Shown here: one piece after another, positions 35,530 to 43,717 of the stretch | Numbering within the stretch: the first letter of the stretch is position 1 | Layout of the letters: every line of letters starts with the position of its first letter | Assembly: GCF_019750675.1 (NCBI RefSeq) | Contig: NZ_JAIEOF010000008.1 | Location: forward strand, 1 to 53,175 | Origin: Methylobacterium sp. | Lineage (GTDB): Bacteria; Pseudomonadota; Alphaproteobacteria; Rhizobiales; Beijerinckiaceae | Length of the DNA: 53,175 bases | Direction: 5' to 3' | Translations under genes and position numbers: made by a program | The notes under the pieces: model-generated | Database searches by the model: none | Told to the model about the DNA's origin: nothing | The model's input: only the letters and a program-made list of their open reading frames with translations

Positions 35530-36585
35530 ATGTCAGATCCCGTCTTCTTCTCCGCGTCCTCCACCCTCAGCCTCGGCGCCATCGCCGAGGCTGCTGGCGT
35601 TTCGGTGCCCGAGGGCGCCGATCCGCACCGTGTGATCACGGGGGCCGCGCCCCTCGAATCGGCGACGCCGCAGGATGTCGCCTACATGGACAACGCCCGC
35701 TACGGGGACGCGCTCGCCGCGACCCGGGCGGGTATCTGCCTGGTCTCGCCGCGCTTCGCGCCCCGCGTGCCGGCCGGCACCGTCGCCCTCGTCCTGCGCG
35801 ATCCCTACCGGGCCTATGCGGGGCTGCTGGCCCGCCTGCACCCCGAGGCGATGCGACCCGCCTCGCTCTTTTCCGCAAGCGGCGTGGCGCCGGGGGCCCA
35901 TGTCCATCCGGAGGCACGGCTCGAGCCGGGCGTCCACGTGGATCCGGGTGCCGTCATCGGCCCGAACGCCGAGATCGGGTCCGGCACCATCGTGGGCGCG
36001 AACGCGAGTATCGGACCGGGCGTGCGGATCGGGCGGGACTGCGCCATCGGAGCCGGGGTTACGCTGACGCATGCCCTGGTGGGAAACCGGGTCATCATCC
36101 ACCCGGGTGCGCGCCTCGGTCAGGACGGGTTCGGGTTCGCCATGGGTCCCGGCGGCCACCTCAAGGTGCCGCAGATCGGCCGCGTCATCGTTCAGGACGA
36201 CGTCGAGATCGGCGCCAACACCACGATCGACCGCGGCGCCAGCCGCGACACGGTGATCGGCGAGGGCACCAAGATCGATAACCTCGTGCAGATCGCTCAC
36301 AACGTCGTGATCGGACGCCACTGCGTCATCGTCTCCGGTGTGGGCATTTCCGGCTCGACCACCCTCGAAGACTACGTCGTCCTCGGCGGACAGGTCGGCG
36401 TCGTCGGGCATCTGCGCATCGGCATGGGTTCACAGATCGCCGGCTCCTCCAACGTGAACCGCGACGTGCCGCCGGGCAGCCGCTGGGGCGGGACGCCGGC
36501 CAAGCCGGTACGCGCCTGGTTCCGGGAACTCACCACCCTGGCCCGCCTCGCCGAGCGCTCCGGCGGCGATGAACCGAAGGGCTGA
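35530..36585 (+). CDS. lpxD: UDP-3-O-acylglucosamine N-acyltransferase
   Basis: The third step of lipid A synthesis, 351 residues. The N-terminal uridine-binding domain (1-105) is followed by a left-handed beta-helix of hexapeptide repeats (about 110-310) and a short C-terminal helical tail. The catalytic His is in [26 protein letters not shown] repeats are evident. The gene starts 45 bases after bamA and is followed by a 207-base gap before fabZ, in which no gene is seen. Confidence 0.95.
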   Translation: MSDPVFFSASSTLSLGAIAEAAGVSVPEGADPHRVITGAAPLESATPQDVAYMDNARYGDALAATRAGICLVSPRFAPRVPAGTVALVLRDPYRAYAGLLARLHPEAMRPASLFSASGVAPGAHVHPEARLEPGVHVDPGAVIGPNAEIGSGTIVGANASIGPGVRIGRDCAIGAGVTLTHALVGNRVIIHPGARLGQDGFGFAMGPGGHLKVPQIGRVIVQDDVEIGANTTIDRGASRDTVIGEGTKIDNLVQIAHNVVIGRHCVIVSGVGISGSTTLEDYVVLGGQVGVVGHLRIGMGSQIAGSSNVNRDVPPGSRWGGTPAKPVRAWFRELTTLARLAERSGGDEPKG

Positions 36586-36792
36586 GCCCGGCTTCGGACG
36601 CGGCATGCTGCGAGCCTCGTTTCATGCACGGCCGCTCCAGGCTCGATCCGTAGCCGGCATGCGTTCAATCGGCAGCCAGGGCTTGCATCCCTTCATCATC
36701 TCGCGAATGAAGGCGCGTCCAACGCGTTGGTGATTTGGGAAACGAGGCGGGACGGCGGGGGCGTCGGCGCGCTCAGTGGGGTTATCTGATCG

Positions 36793-37257
36793 ATGAACGA
36801 CATGCCGCGAGAGCTCGGCTCGGCTGATATCCAGCAGGTCCTGGAATTGCTGCCGCACCGCTACCCATTCCTGATGATCGACCGGATCATCGAGATCGAC
36901 GGCGACCGCAGCTGCATCGGCGTGAAGAACGTCACGATCAACGAGCCGCAATTCACCGGCCACTTCCCCGGACTGCCGGTGTTTCCGGGCGTCCTGCTGA
37001 TCGAGGGCATGGCTCAGACCGCCGGCGCCATCTGCTGCCGTCACATCATGACCGAAAACCTGAAGACCAAGCAGGTTTTCTTCATGACCATCGACAAGTG
37101 CAAGTTCCGCAAGCCCGTTGTGCCGGGGGATACCGTGCACTACCACATGACCAAGACGAACCACCGCCGCACCATGTGGTGGTTCCGCGGCGAGGCGCGG
37201 GTCGACGGCGTGCTGGTGGCCGAGGCCGATATCGGCGCCATGCTGGTGACCGAGTGA
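36793..37257 (+). CDS. fabZ: (3R)-hydroxyacyl-ACP dehydratase FabZ
   Basis: A 154-residue hotdog-fold dehydratase of fatty acid elongation. The catalytic pair His57 and Glu71 are 14 residues apart in [19 protein letters not shown], as in the family. [13 protein letters not shown] at 20-32 is also typical. It shares hydroxyacyl-ACP with the lipid A acyltransferases, and this explains its position between lpxD and lpxA. Its stop overlaps the lpxA GTG start by 4 bases. Confidence 0.97.
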   Translation: MNDMPRELGSADIQQVLELLPHRYPFLMIDRIIEIDGDRSCIGVKNVTINEPQFTGHFPGLPVFPGVLLIEGMAQTAGAICCRHIMTENLKTKQVFFMTIDKCKFRKPVVPGDTVHYHMTKTNHRRTMWWFRGEARVDGVLVAEADIGAMLVTE

Positions 37258-38066
37258 GCGCGGGCCCCGGGATCCATCCGAGCGCCGTGGTCGAGGACGG
37301 CGCAACCCTGGGGGAGGGCGTCCGGATCGGGCCGTTCTGCCACGTCGGCCCCGGCGTGACGCTCGGCGCGGGCTGCGAACTCGTCAGCCACGTCGTGGTC
37401 GCCGGCCGGACCACGATCGGACCCCGCACGCGGCTCTATCCCTTCGCTTCCATCGGGCATCCGCCGCAGGACCTGAAATTCAAGGGCGAGGATTCCACCC
37501 TGACGATCGGAGCGGATTGCCTGATCCGCGAGGGCGTCACCATGAATCCGGGGACCGCCGGCGGCGGCCTCGAGACCACGGTGGGCGACAACTGCACCTT
37601 CCTGGCCAATTCGCATGTGGGCCACGATTGCCGGGTGGGCGACGGCGTCGTGTTCTCCAACAACGTCATGCTGGCGGGCCATTGCAGCGTCGGCGACTAC
37701 GCGATCCTGGGGGGCGGCGCGGCCGTGATCCAGTTCGCGCGCGTGGGCGCGCACGCCTTCGTGGGCGGCCTGTCGGGCCTGGAGAACGACTGCATTCCCT
37801 ACGGCATGGCGTTGGGCAACCGGGCCTACCTGTCGGGCCTCAACATCATCGGCCTGCAGCGGCGCGGGTTCGCCCGCGAGGACATCCACGCCCTGCGCCG
37901 GGCCTATCGCCTGCTCTTCGCCAACGAGGGGACGCTGATGGAGCGGGTTGAGGACGTGGCCTCCGAGTTCGAGCACCACCGCGCGGTGGCCGAGATCATC
38001 GCCTTCATCCGTGTCGGCGGCAAACGCTCGATCTGCACGCCGCGCGAGGCGCCGGGCGCACCGTGA
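37254..38066 (+). CDS. lpxA: UDP-N-acetylglucosamine O-acyltransferase
   Basis: The first step of lipid A synthesis, 270 residues. The GTG at 37254, overlapping the fabZ stop as GTGA, gives the normal start (residues 5-8 GIHP, then [11 protein letters not shown]). Hexapeptide repeats form the beta-helix to about residue 190. The catalytic His lies in [10 protein letters not shown]. The C-terminal helical domain ([16 protein letters not shown]) completes it. It overlaps lpxI by 4 bases. Confidence 0.96.
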   Translation: MSAGPGIHPSAVVEDGATLGEGVRIGPFCHVGPGVTLGAGCELVSHVVVAGRTTIGPRTRLYPFASIGHPPQDLKFKGEDSTLTIGADCLIREGVTMNPGTAGGGLETTVGDNCTFLANSHVGHDCRVGDGVVFSNNVMLAGHCSVGDYAILGGGAAVIQFARVGAHAFVGGLSGLENDCIPYGMALGNRAYLSGLNIIGLQRRGFAREDIHALRRAYRLLFANEGTLMERVEDVASEFEHHRAVAEIIAFIRVGGKRSICTPREAPGAP

Positions 38067-38971
38067 GCGCGAATCCCGCGCCGGCCGGGCGCGCCGATCC
38101 GCTGCCCGCGGCGCTGGTGCTGGTCGCGGGAGCCGGCCGCCTGCCGGAACTCGTGGCGGGTTCCCTCGACCGGGCGGGGCGGCCCTACCGCATCCTGGCG
38201 ATCCGGGGCTTCGCCGAGCGGGCCATGCGCGCGCGGGCGGCGGCCACCGTCGACCTCCTCGACATCGCCGGCATCCTCGCCGTCCTGAAGCGCTGGGGGC
38301 CGGTGAGCGTGGTGCCGGCCGGCGGCGTCTCGCGCCCCAACCCGGCCGCGATCCTCAATGCCGCCGCGGCCCTGCGCAACCGCGAGGCCCTGCGGGCGAT
38401 CTCGGGCGGCGGCGACGACCGGCTCCTGCGCGGCGCCCTCGCGCTCCTGGAGGAGAACGGCCACGGGGTGGTGGGCGTCCACGAGGTCGCTCCCGATCTC
38501 CTGAGCCCGGCGGGGGTGATGGGCCGCCACCGGCCCGACGCGGCGGCCGCCGTCTCCATCGCGGCCGGGCAGGCGCTTCTGGGGGCGCTGTCGCCCCACG
38601 ATGTCGGACAGGCGGCGGTGCTGGCGGGCCAGCGCGCCCTGGCCGTGGAAGGCCCCGAAGGCACCGACCGGATGCTGGCCCGGGCTCGGAGCCTCGCCCG
38701 GCGGCCCCTCGGCCTCGGCCGGGCGCAGGCCGGCATCGTCCTCGTAAAGCTCGCCAAGGTCGGCCAGGATTTGCGCGTCGATCTCCCGGCGATCGGGCCG
38801 CGCACCGTCGCCAACGCGGCGGCGGCCGGCTGCGCGGGGCTCGCCGTCCAGGCACGCTTCACCCTGATCATCGACCGGCCCGCCACCATCGCGGCGGCCG
38901 ACCGGGCGGGACTCTTCCTCGTCGGACTCGATCCGGCGACGGGGTTGGACGCAAGGGACCTGGGAGCATGA
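38063..38971 (+). CDS. lpxI: UDP-2,3-diacylglucosamine pyrophosphatase LpxI
   Basis: Hydrolyses UDP-2,3-diacylglucosamine to lipid X. LpxI is the alphaproteobacterial enzyme that replaces the unrelated LpxH of enterobacteria. It has 302 residues and begins with GTG overlapping lpxA by 4 bases. N-terminal ALVLVAGAGRLPELVA and the central GVVGVHEVAPDLLSP agree with the DUF1009/LpxI family, as do the conserved polar residues near GTDRMLARA. It overlaps lpxB by 4 bases. Confidence 0.93.
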   Translation: MSANPAPAGRADPLPAALVLVAGAGRLPELVAGSLDRAGRPYRILAIRGFAERAMRARAAATVDLLDIAGILAVLKRWGPVSVVPAGGVSRPNPAAILNAAAALRNREALRAISGGGDDRLLRGALALLEENGHGVVGVHEVAPDLLSPAGVMGRHRPDAAAAVSIAAGQALLGALSPHDVGQAAVLAGQRALAVEGPEGTDRMLARARSLARRPLGLGRAQAGIVLVKLAKVGQDLRVDLPAIGPRTVANAAAAGCAGLAVQARFTLIIDRPATIAAADRAGLFLVGLDPATGLDARDLGA

Positions 38972-40140
38972 GCGAACCGAAGCCTGAGCGGACGATCTGG
39001 CTGGTGGCGGGCGAGGATTCCGGCGACCAGCTCGGGGCCAAGCTGATGCGCGGCCTCGTCGAACTCTCGGAGCGGCCGATCCGCTTCGGCGGGGTGGGCG
39101 GCGAGGCGATGGCCGAGCAGGGCTTCCGCTCCCTTTTCCCGATCGACGACGTGGCGGTGATGGGTTACCTGCCGGTCGCCGCGCGGCTGCGCACCCTCCT
39201 GCGCCGCATCCGCGAGACCGTGCGGGACGTGGTCGCGGCCCGGCCCGACGTGCTCGTGATCATCGACAGCCCCGGCTTCACCCACGCGGTGGCCCAGCGG
39301 GTGCGCAAGCGGATGCCCGACCTGCCCATCGTGGACTACGTCTCGCCCAGCGTCTGGGCGTGGCGGCCGTGGCGGGCGGCGCGGATGCGCCCCTTCATCG
39401 ACCACGTGCTGGCCCTGCTGCCCTTCGAGCCCGAGGCGCACCGACGCCTGAACGGGCCCGCCTGCAGCTATGTCGGCCATCCGCTGATCGAGCGCCTCGA
39501 CGCGCTGCGCCCCGGGCCAGCCGAAGCGAAGGGCCGCATGGACGGCCCGCCGGTCCTCGCCATCCTGCCGGGCTCGCGCCGCTCCGAGATCGAGCGGCTG
39601 ATGCCGGTCTTCGGCGCGGCCCTGGCCCGGCTCACCGAGCGCTTCGGGCCGATCGAGGCGGTACTGCCGGCCGTGAGCCGGCACCGCGCTTTAATCGAGC
39701 GGTTGGCGCTCGCCTGGGATGCCCCGGTCACCCTGGTCCACGGCGAGGCGGCCAAGCACGCCACCTTCCGGCGGGCGCGGGCGGCCCTGGCGGCCTCCGG
39801 CACGGTGACCCTCGAACTGGCGCTCGCGGGCGTGCCGATGGTGGTGGCCTACAAGGTCTCGCGCATCGAGGAGGCGGTGGCCCGGCGCCTCATCCAGGTC
39901 CCGACCATCGTGCTGCCGAACCTCATCCTGGGCCAGAACGCGATGCCGGAATTCATCCAGGCGGATTGCACCGCGCCGCGCCTCGCCGAGGCGCTGGCGC
40001 CGCTCCTGGCCGGCGGCCCCGAACGCGACGCGCAGGTGGCGGCGCTCGCCCGCATCGACGGCCTGATGCGCCTGCCGGACGACGACCCGCCGAGCCGGAG
40101 TGCGGCCCGCATCGTGCTCGCCGCCCGGCGCGCGGCTTGA
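38968..40140 (+). CDS. lpxB: Lipid-A-disaccharide synthase
   Basis: Joins lipid X to UDP-diacylglucosamine to form the tetraacyl disaccharide, as a peripheral membrane glycosyltransferase of family 19. It has 390 residues. Family marks are AGEDSGDQLGAKLM (14-27), the IIDSPGF loop, YVSPSVWAWRPWRA, LPGSRRSEIERLMP, and the C-terminal GTVTLELALAGVPMVVAYK. It ends the lpxD-fabZ-lpxA-lpxI-lpxB operon, 4 bases from the convergent DUF805 gene. Confidence 0.96.
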   Translation: MSEPKPERTIWLVAGEDSGDQLGAKLMRGLVELSERPIRFGGVGGEAMAEQGFRSLFPIDDVAVMGYLPVAARLRTLLRRIRETVRDVVAARPDVLVIIDSPGFTHAVAQRVRKRMPDLPIVDYVSPSVWAWRPWRAARMRPFIDHVLALLPFEPEAHRRLNGPACSYVGHPLIERLDALRPGPAEAKGRMDGPPVLAILPGSRRSEIERLMPVFGAALARLTERFGPIEAVLPAVSRHRALIERLALAWDAPVTLVHGEAAKHATFRRARAALAASGTVTLELALAGVPMVVAYKVSRIEEAVARRLIQVPTIVLPNLILGQNAMPEFIQADCTAPRLAEALAPLLAGGPERDAQVAALARIDGLMRLPDDDPPSRSAARIVLAARRAA

Positions 40141-40144
40141 GGCA

Positions 40145-40579
40145 CTACGCGACCGGCACCGGGCCGAATCGGTTCGGCCCGGGGGTTCCCGGCCTGAGCA
40201 GGGTCTCGATGAGGAACCATGCGGAGAATCCCAGCATCGCCAGCACGAGGCCGATGACCGCTCCCGGATAACGGTCGACCCAGCGTTCCAGGGGCAGGAC
40301 GCCGAGGGCCTCCACCACCCCGTAGGGTGCGAGCCACCAGCCCGTGCGATCGCGGTCGTGAAGGCGCCGCGCCGTCTGGGCGAGGGCCGCCCCGGCGAGG
40401 GGGACTTGGGCCCCGAAGACCAGGAGGGCGGGCCAGCGCAGGCCGAGCCCTGCGAGCCAGATCGCCGCGCAGAGGAGCCCGAAGAAGGCCAGCAGCAGAC
40501 GGATCACCCGGTGGCGATAGGCCGGTGCCGAGAGACGTCCGCGCGGATCGACGAGGTCCAGGGCGGCGCGCGGCCTCAC
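40145..40579 (-). CDS. DUF805-type membrane protein
   Basis: A 144-residue protein with about four membrane helices (roughly 22-37, 43-62, 78-97 and 108-130). The start VRPRAALDLVDPRGRLSAPAY and the central ARRLHDRDRTGWW (residues 67-79) are diagnostic of DUF805 (YhaH-like) proteins. I chose the GTG at 40579, which overlaps the hrpB stop by 4 bases, because the match to the family begins there. No function is known for the family. Coupling to a helicase gene is probably fortuitous. Confidence 0.8.
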   Translation of the reverse strand: MRPRAALDLVDPRGRLSAPAYRHRVIRLLLAFFGLLCAAIWLAGLGLRWPALLVFGAQVPLAGAALAQTARRLHDRDRTGWWLAPYGVVEALGVLPLERWVDRYPGAVIGLVLAMLGFSAWFLIETLLRPGTPGPNRFGPVPVA

Positions 40580-43077
40580 GTGCCCCTCGGCTTGACCCGG
40601 CGGGTCGGTGGCTCGGCCACGGGGTCTTCGGGCCAGGGATGGCGCGGGTAGCGCCCGCGCATCTCCGCGCGCACGGCGCTCCAGGACCCGCGCCAGAAGC
40701 CCGGCAGGTCGCGGGTGATCTGGATCGGCCGCGAGGCCGGCGAGAGCAGATGGAGCACCAGGGGGATCCGCCCGCCCGCGATGCTCGGATGCCGCTCCAG
40801 GCCGAACAGCTCCTGCACCCGAACCGCCAGGACCGGGCCGCCCTCGGCCCCGTAATCGAGGGGAATGCGCGAGCCCGTCGGCACCTCCACGTGGGTCGGG
40901 GCCTCTGCGTCGAGGCGGGCCCGCAGGTCCCAGGGCAGCTGCGCCTGCAGGGCGCGGCCGAGATCGTCGGCGCCGATCGCATCGAGGCCCGTCCGGCCAA
41001 CGATCTCGGGGGCCAGCCACGCGGTGACGGTTTCGGTCAGGCGCGCGTCGGAGAGGTCCGGCCACGTCGCGGGATCGGCCGCGCGCAGGAAGGCGAGGCG
41101 CGCCCGCCACTGGGTCAGGGCCGGCGTCCAGGGCAGGGCCTGCAGGCCGATCTCGGCGATGCCGCGTGACAGGATCGCCGCGGAGGCGTCGTCCGCCGGG
41201 ATCGGCAAGGTGCGCTCACCGAGCGTCAGCGCGCCGAGGCGGCGCAGGGAGCGGGCCCTGAGGGCACGAGCGCCCCGGTCGAACGTCACCTGGGTGGCGG
41301 CCTCGATGCGGTCGGGAAACAGCGCCTCGATGGCCTCCAGGCTGATGGGCGCGGCGGCCAGGATGCGGGCGTTCGCGGCGGTGCCGGTGATGTCGGCGAC
41401 CACCAGGAAGGGCTCGCGCGCCAGGGCCGAGGCCGGCTCGACCCGTCCGGCCCGGCCGTTGGCCATCACGAACTCGCCGTCGCGGCCCCGCCCGCGCGCG
41501 ATCCGGTCCGGATAGGCGAGCGCCAGGAGGGGGCCGGCCTCCGTGAGATCGCTCCCGGAGAGGGCCGGCACCGTGCGGGCGAAGCCCTCCGCTTGGCGGG
41601 CCCAGGTCTGGGCAAGGCGGCGCATGTCGGTGGCGCGTTGGCCGCGGTCGCGGGCGAAGCGCTCGACCCGGTGGCCGACATCGGTCTCGTCGCCGCCGAG
41701 GCCGCGCTCGACCAGCACGGCGGCGAGGTCGGACGCCGCGCGGGCCTGGCCCTGTCCGGCCGCCGTCACGACCATGCGGGCGAGGCGCGGGGGCAGGGGC
41801 AGCGCCCGCAGCGCACGACCAGTCTCGGTGAGCCGGCCGTCGGCCTCGATCGCGCCGAGGTCACGCAGCATCGCGCGCGCCTCGGTGAGGGCCGGCGCGG
41901 GCGGCGGGTCGAGGAAGGCGAGGACGGTCGGATCGACGACGCCCCAGGCGGCGGCGTCCAGGAGCAGCCCGGAGAGGTCCGCCGCCAGGATCTCGGGGCG
42001 CGTGAAGGGTTCGAGCGCGCTGGTGGCGGCCTCCGACCAGAGCCGGTGGCAGATGCCGGGCTCGGTGCGGCCGGCGCGGCCCCGGCGCTGGTCGACGGAG
42101 GCACGGGAGGCCCGCGCGGTGACGAGGCGGGTCAGGCCGAGGCCCGGCTCGTAGACCGGCACCCGCGACAGGCCGGAATCGACCACGATCCGCACGCCCT
42201 GGATGGTCAGCGAGGTCTCGGCGATGCTGGTGGCGAGGACAACCTTGCGCCGACCGGGGAGCGCCGGCGCCACGGTCCGATCCTGCTCGGCGGGCGTGAG
42301 CGCACCGTAGAGCGGTGCGATCTCGGTGGCCGCGTCGACCCGGTCGGCCAGCAGCCCAGCCACCCGGCGGATCTCGCCCTGGCCCGGCAGGAAGGCGAGC
42401 ACCGAGCCCGGGTCGGCCCGCAGGGCGCGCAGGACGGCATCGGCCATGACTTCCTCGATGCGCCGGTTGGGGTCGCGCTCCCAGTACCGGGTCTCGACCG
42501 GGTAGGCGCGTCCTTCCGAGGCGACGACGGTGGCGTCGCCCAGCAGGCCGGCGACGCGGGCGCCGTCGAGGGTGGCCGACATCACGAGGATGCGCAGGTC
42601 CTCGCGCAGGCCCCCTTGCGCGTCGAGGGCGAGCGCCAGCCCGAGATCGGCGTCGAGGGAGCGCTCGTGGAACTCGTCGAACAGCACGGCCCCGACGCCG
42701 CGCAGTTCGGGGTCGTCCAGGATCATCCGGGTGAACACGCCCTCGGTGACGACCTCGATCCGGGTCCGGCCCGAGACCTTGGAGCCCAGACGCACCCGCA
42801 GGCCCACGGTGTCGCCCACCCGCTCGCCGAGGGTCGCCGCCATGCGCTCGGCCGCGCCCCGCGCCGCGAGGCGGCGGGGCTCCAGCAGGATGATCCGGTC
42901 GCGGGGCCCGAGCCAGGGCGCGTCGAGGAGCGCCAGGGGCACGCGCGTGGTCTTTCCGGCGCCGGGCGGCGCGACCAGCACGGCGGACGAACGGGCCGCG
43001 AGGGCCTCGCGCAGGGCGGGAAGCGCCGTCTCGATCGGCAGGGCGGGCGCGTCGGCGGCGGAAGGGAAGGGGGCCAT
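40576..43077 (-). CDS. hrpB: ATP-dependent helicase HrpB
   Basis: An 833-residue DEAH-box helicase. Walker A is GAGKTT at 39-44, motif II is DEFH at 134-137 (in place of DEAH, as is normal for HrpB), motif III is MSATLDG, and motif VI is QRRGRAGRTEPG. The C-terminal HrpB-specific domain ends with LSPASRPIQITRDLPGFW. The role in bacteria is not well defined; it is nonessential, and RNA is the probable substrate. It is divergent from the small His-rich gene across 189 bases that must hold both promoters. Confidence 0.95.
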   Translation of the reverse strand: MAPFPSAADAPALPIETALPALREALAARSSAVLVAPPGAGKTTRVPLALLDAPWLGPRDRIILLEPRRLAARGAAERMAATLGERVGDTVGLRVRLGSKVSGRTRIEVVTEGVFTRMILDDPELRGVGAVLFDEFHERSLDADLGLALALDAQGGLREDLRILVMSATLDGARVAGLLGDATVVASEGRAYPVETRYWERDPNRRIEEVMADAVLRALRADPGSVLAFLPGQGEIRRVAGLLADRVDAATEIAPLYGALTPAEQDRTVAPALPGRRKVVLATSIAETSLTIQGVRIVVDSGLSRVPVYEPGLGLTRLVTARASRASVDQRRGRAGRTEPGICHRLWSEAATSALEPFTRPEILAADLSGLLLDAAAWGVVDPTVLAFLDPPPAPALTEARAMLRDLGAIEADGRLTETGRALRALPLPPRLARMVVTAAGQGQARAASDLAAVLVERGLGGDETDVGHRVERFARDRGQRATDMRRLAQTWARQAEGFARTVPALSGSDLTEAGPLLALAYPDRIARGRGRDGEFVMANGRAGRVEPASALAREPFLVVADITGTAANARILAAAPISLEAIEALFPDRIEAATQVTFDRGARALRARSLRRLGALTLGERTLPIPADDASAAILSRGIAEIGLQALPWTPALTQWRARLAFLRAADPATWPDLSDARLTETVTAWLAPEIVGRTGLDAIGADDLGRALQAQLPWDLRARLDAEAPTHVEVPTGSRIPLDYGAEGGPVLAVRVQELFGLERHPSIAGGRIPLVLHLLSPASRPIQITRDLPGFWRGSWSAVRAEMRGRYPRHPWPEDPVAEPPTRRVKPRGT

Positions 43078-43266
43078 CGGCGCCGGTGGTGCCGCGATCG
43101 GAGCGGTTCCGCAAGTCGTGCGGGGTCAGACCACGTTTACGACAATTCTGAAATCCGTCGCGCAGGCGAAATTAAACGTCGCCTCAGCACTTTAACGTGG
43201 GAACGGAATCTCCTGTCCGGACTTGATGGCTCGCGGCGCGTCAGGCGCTCGACGGAAGATGAACTC

Positions 43267-43560
43267 ATGAACAAGTTAGCGATCGCACTGGCCGCCAGCA
43301 CCCTGCTCGGCGCCTTCGGACTGACGGCTGCGTCGGCCGCTCCCGTGATGCCGGCTCCCGCCGTCACGGTGGCCGGTGACGCCGCCCTCGATCAGGTGGC
43401 CTATCGCCGCCACCATCACGGCATGCGCCACCATCGCCATCACCGCCGCATGCACCGCATGCCGCGCTCGCGCATGATGAGCGATCCGAATTCGCGCAAC
43501 CCGTCGCAGCCGGGCTACATGCAGCAGAAGGGCAACACCTCGGGCGGTCCCCGCTACTGA
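43267..43560 (+). CDS. Small secreted His-rich protein, unknown function
   Basis: A 97-residue protein with a clear signal peptide (residues 1-25, [18 protein letters not shown] and a cut after ASA). The mature part is short and basic. Eight His fall within residues 48-67 ([17 protein letters not shown]), followed by a polar Asn/Ser/Gly/Pro tail. GGAAGA lies 7 bases upstream of the ATG. The His/Arg cluster suggests metal binding, which is inference. It has its own strong terminator and divergent hrpB behind it, so it is a single-gene unit. I do not recognise a named family. Confidence 0.75.
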   Translation: MNKLAIALAASTLLGAFGLTAASAAPVMPAPAVTVAGDAALDQVAYRRHHHGMRHHRHHRRMHRMPRSRMMSDPNSRNPSQPGYMQQKGNTSGGPRY

Positions 43561-43586
43561 GCCGACGCCCCATCGCGGACGGAAGG

Positions 43587-43619
43587 GAGGAGCCGGTGCG
43601 CGGGGCGCGCCGGCTCCTC
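43587..43619 (+). terminator. Strong terminator after the His-rich gene
   Basis: A 15-bp stem with one G-U pair and a 3-base GGG loop, starting 27 bases past the stop. CTCTCTGCGTTT follows. The stem is long and GC-rich enough for a terminator, although the U-tract is poor. Confidence 0.65.
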
Positions 43620-43717
43620 TCTGCGTTTCCGGGCCGGCCCTCGTTCTCCACGCTTCTCCCCAGGGGAAGCGGTGTGCCGCGCTGATGCGGCGGGGCGGCC
43701 TCTGCTATGCTGGCGCC

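Noticed and set aside
41593-43266. Open frame on the plus strand opposite hrpB, continuous with the His-rich protein
   Set aside because: The composition is that of an antisense frame; the signal peptide and ribosome-binding site fix the real start at 43267.
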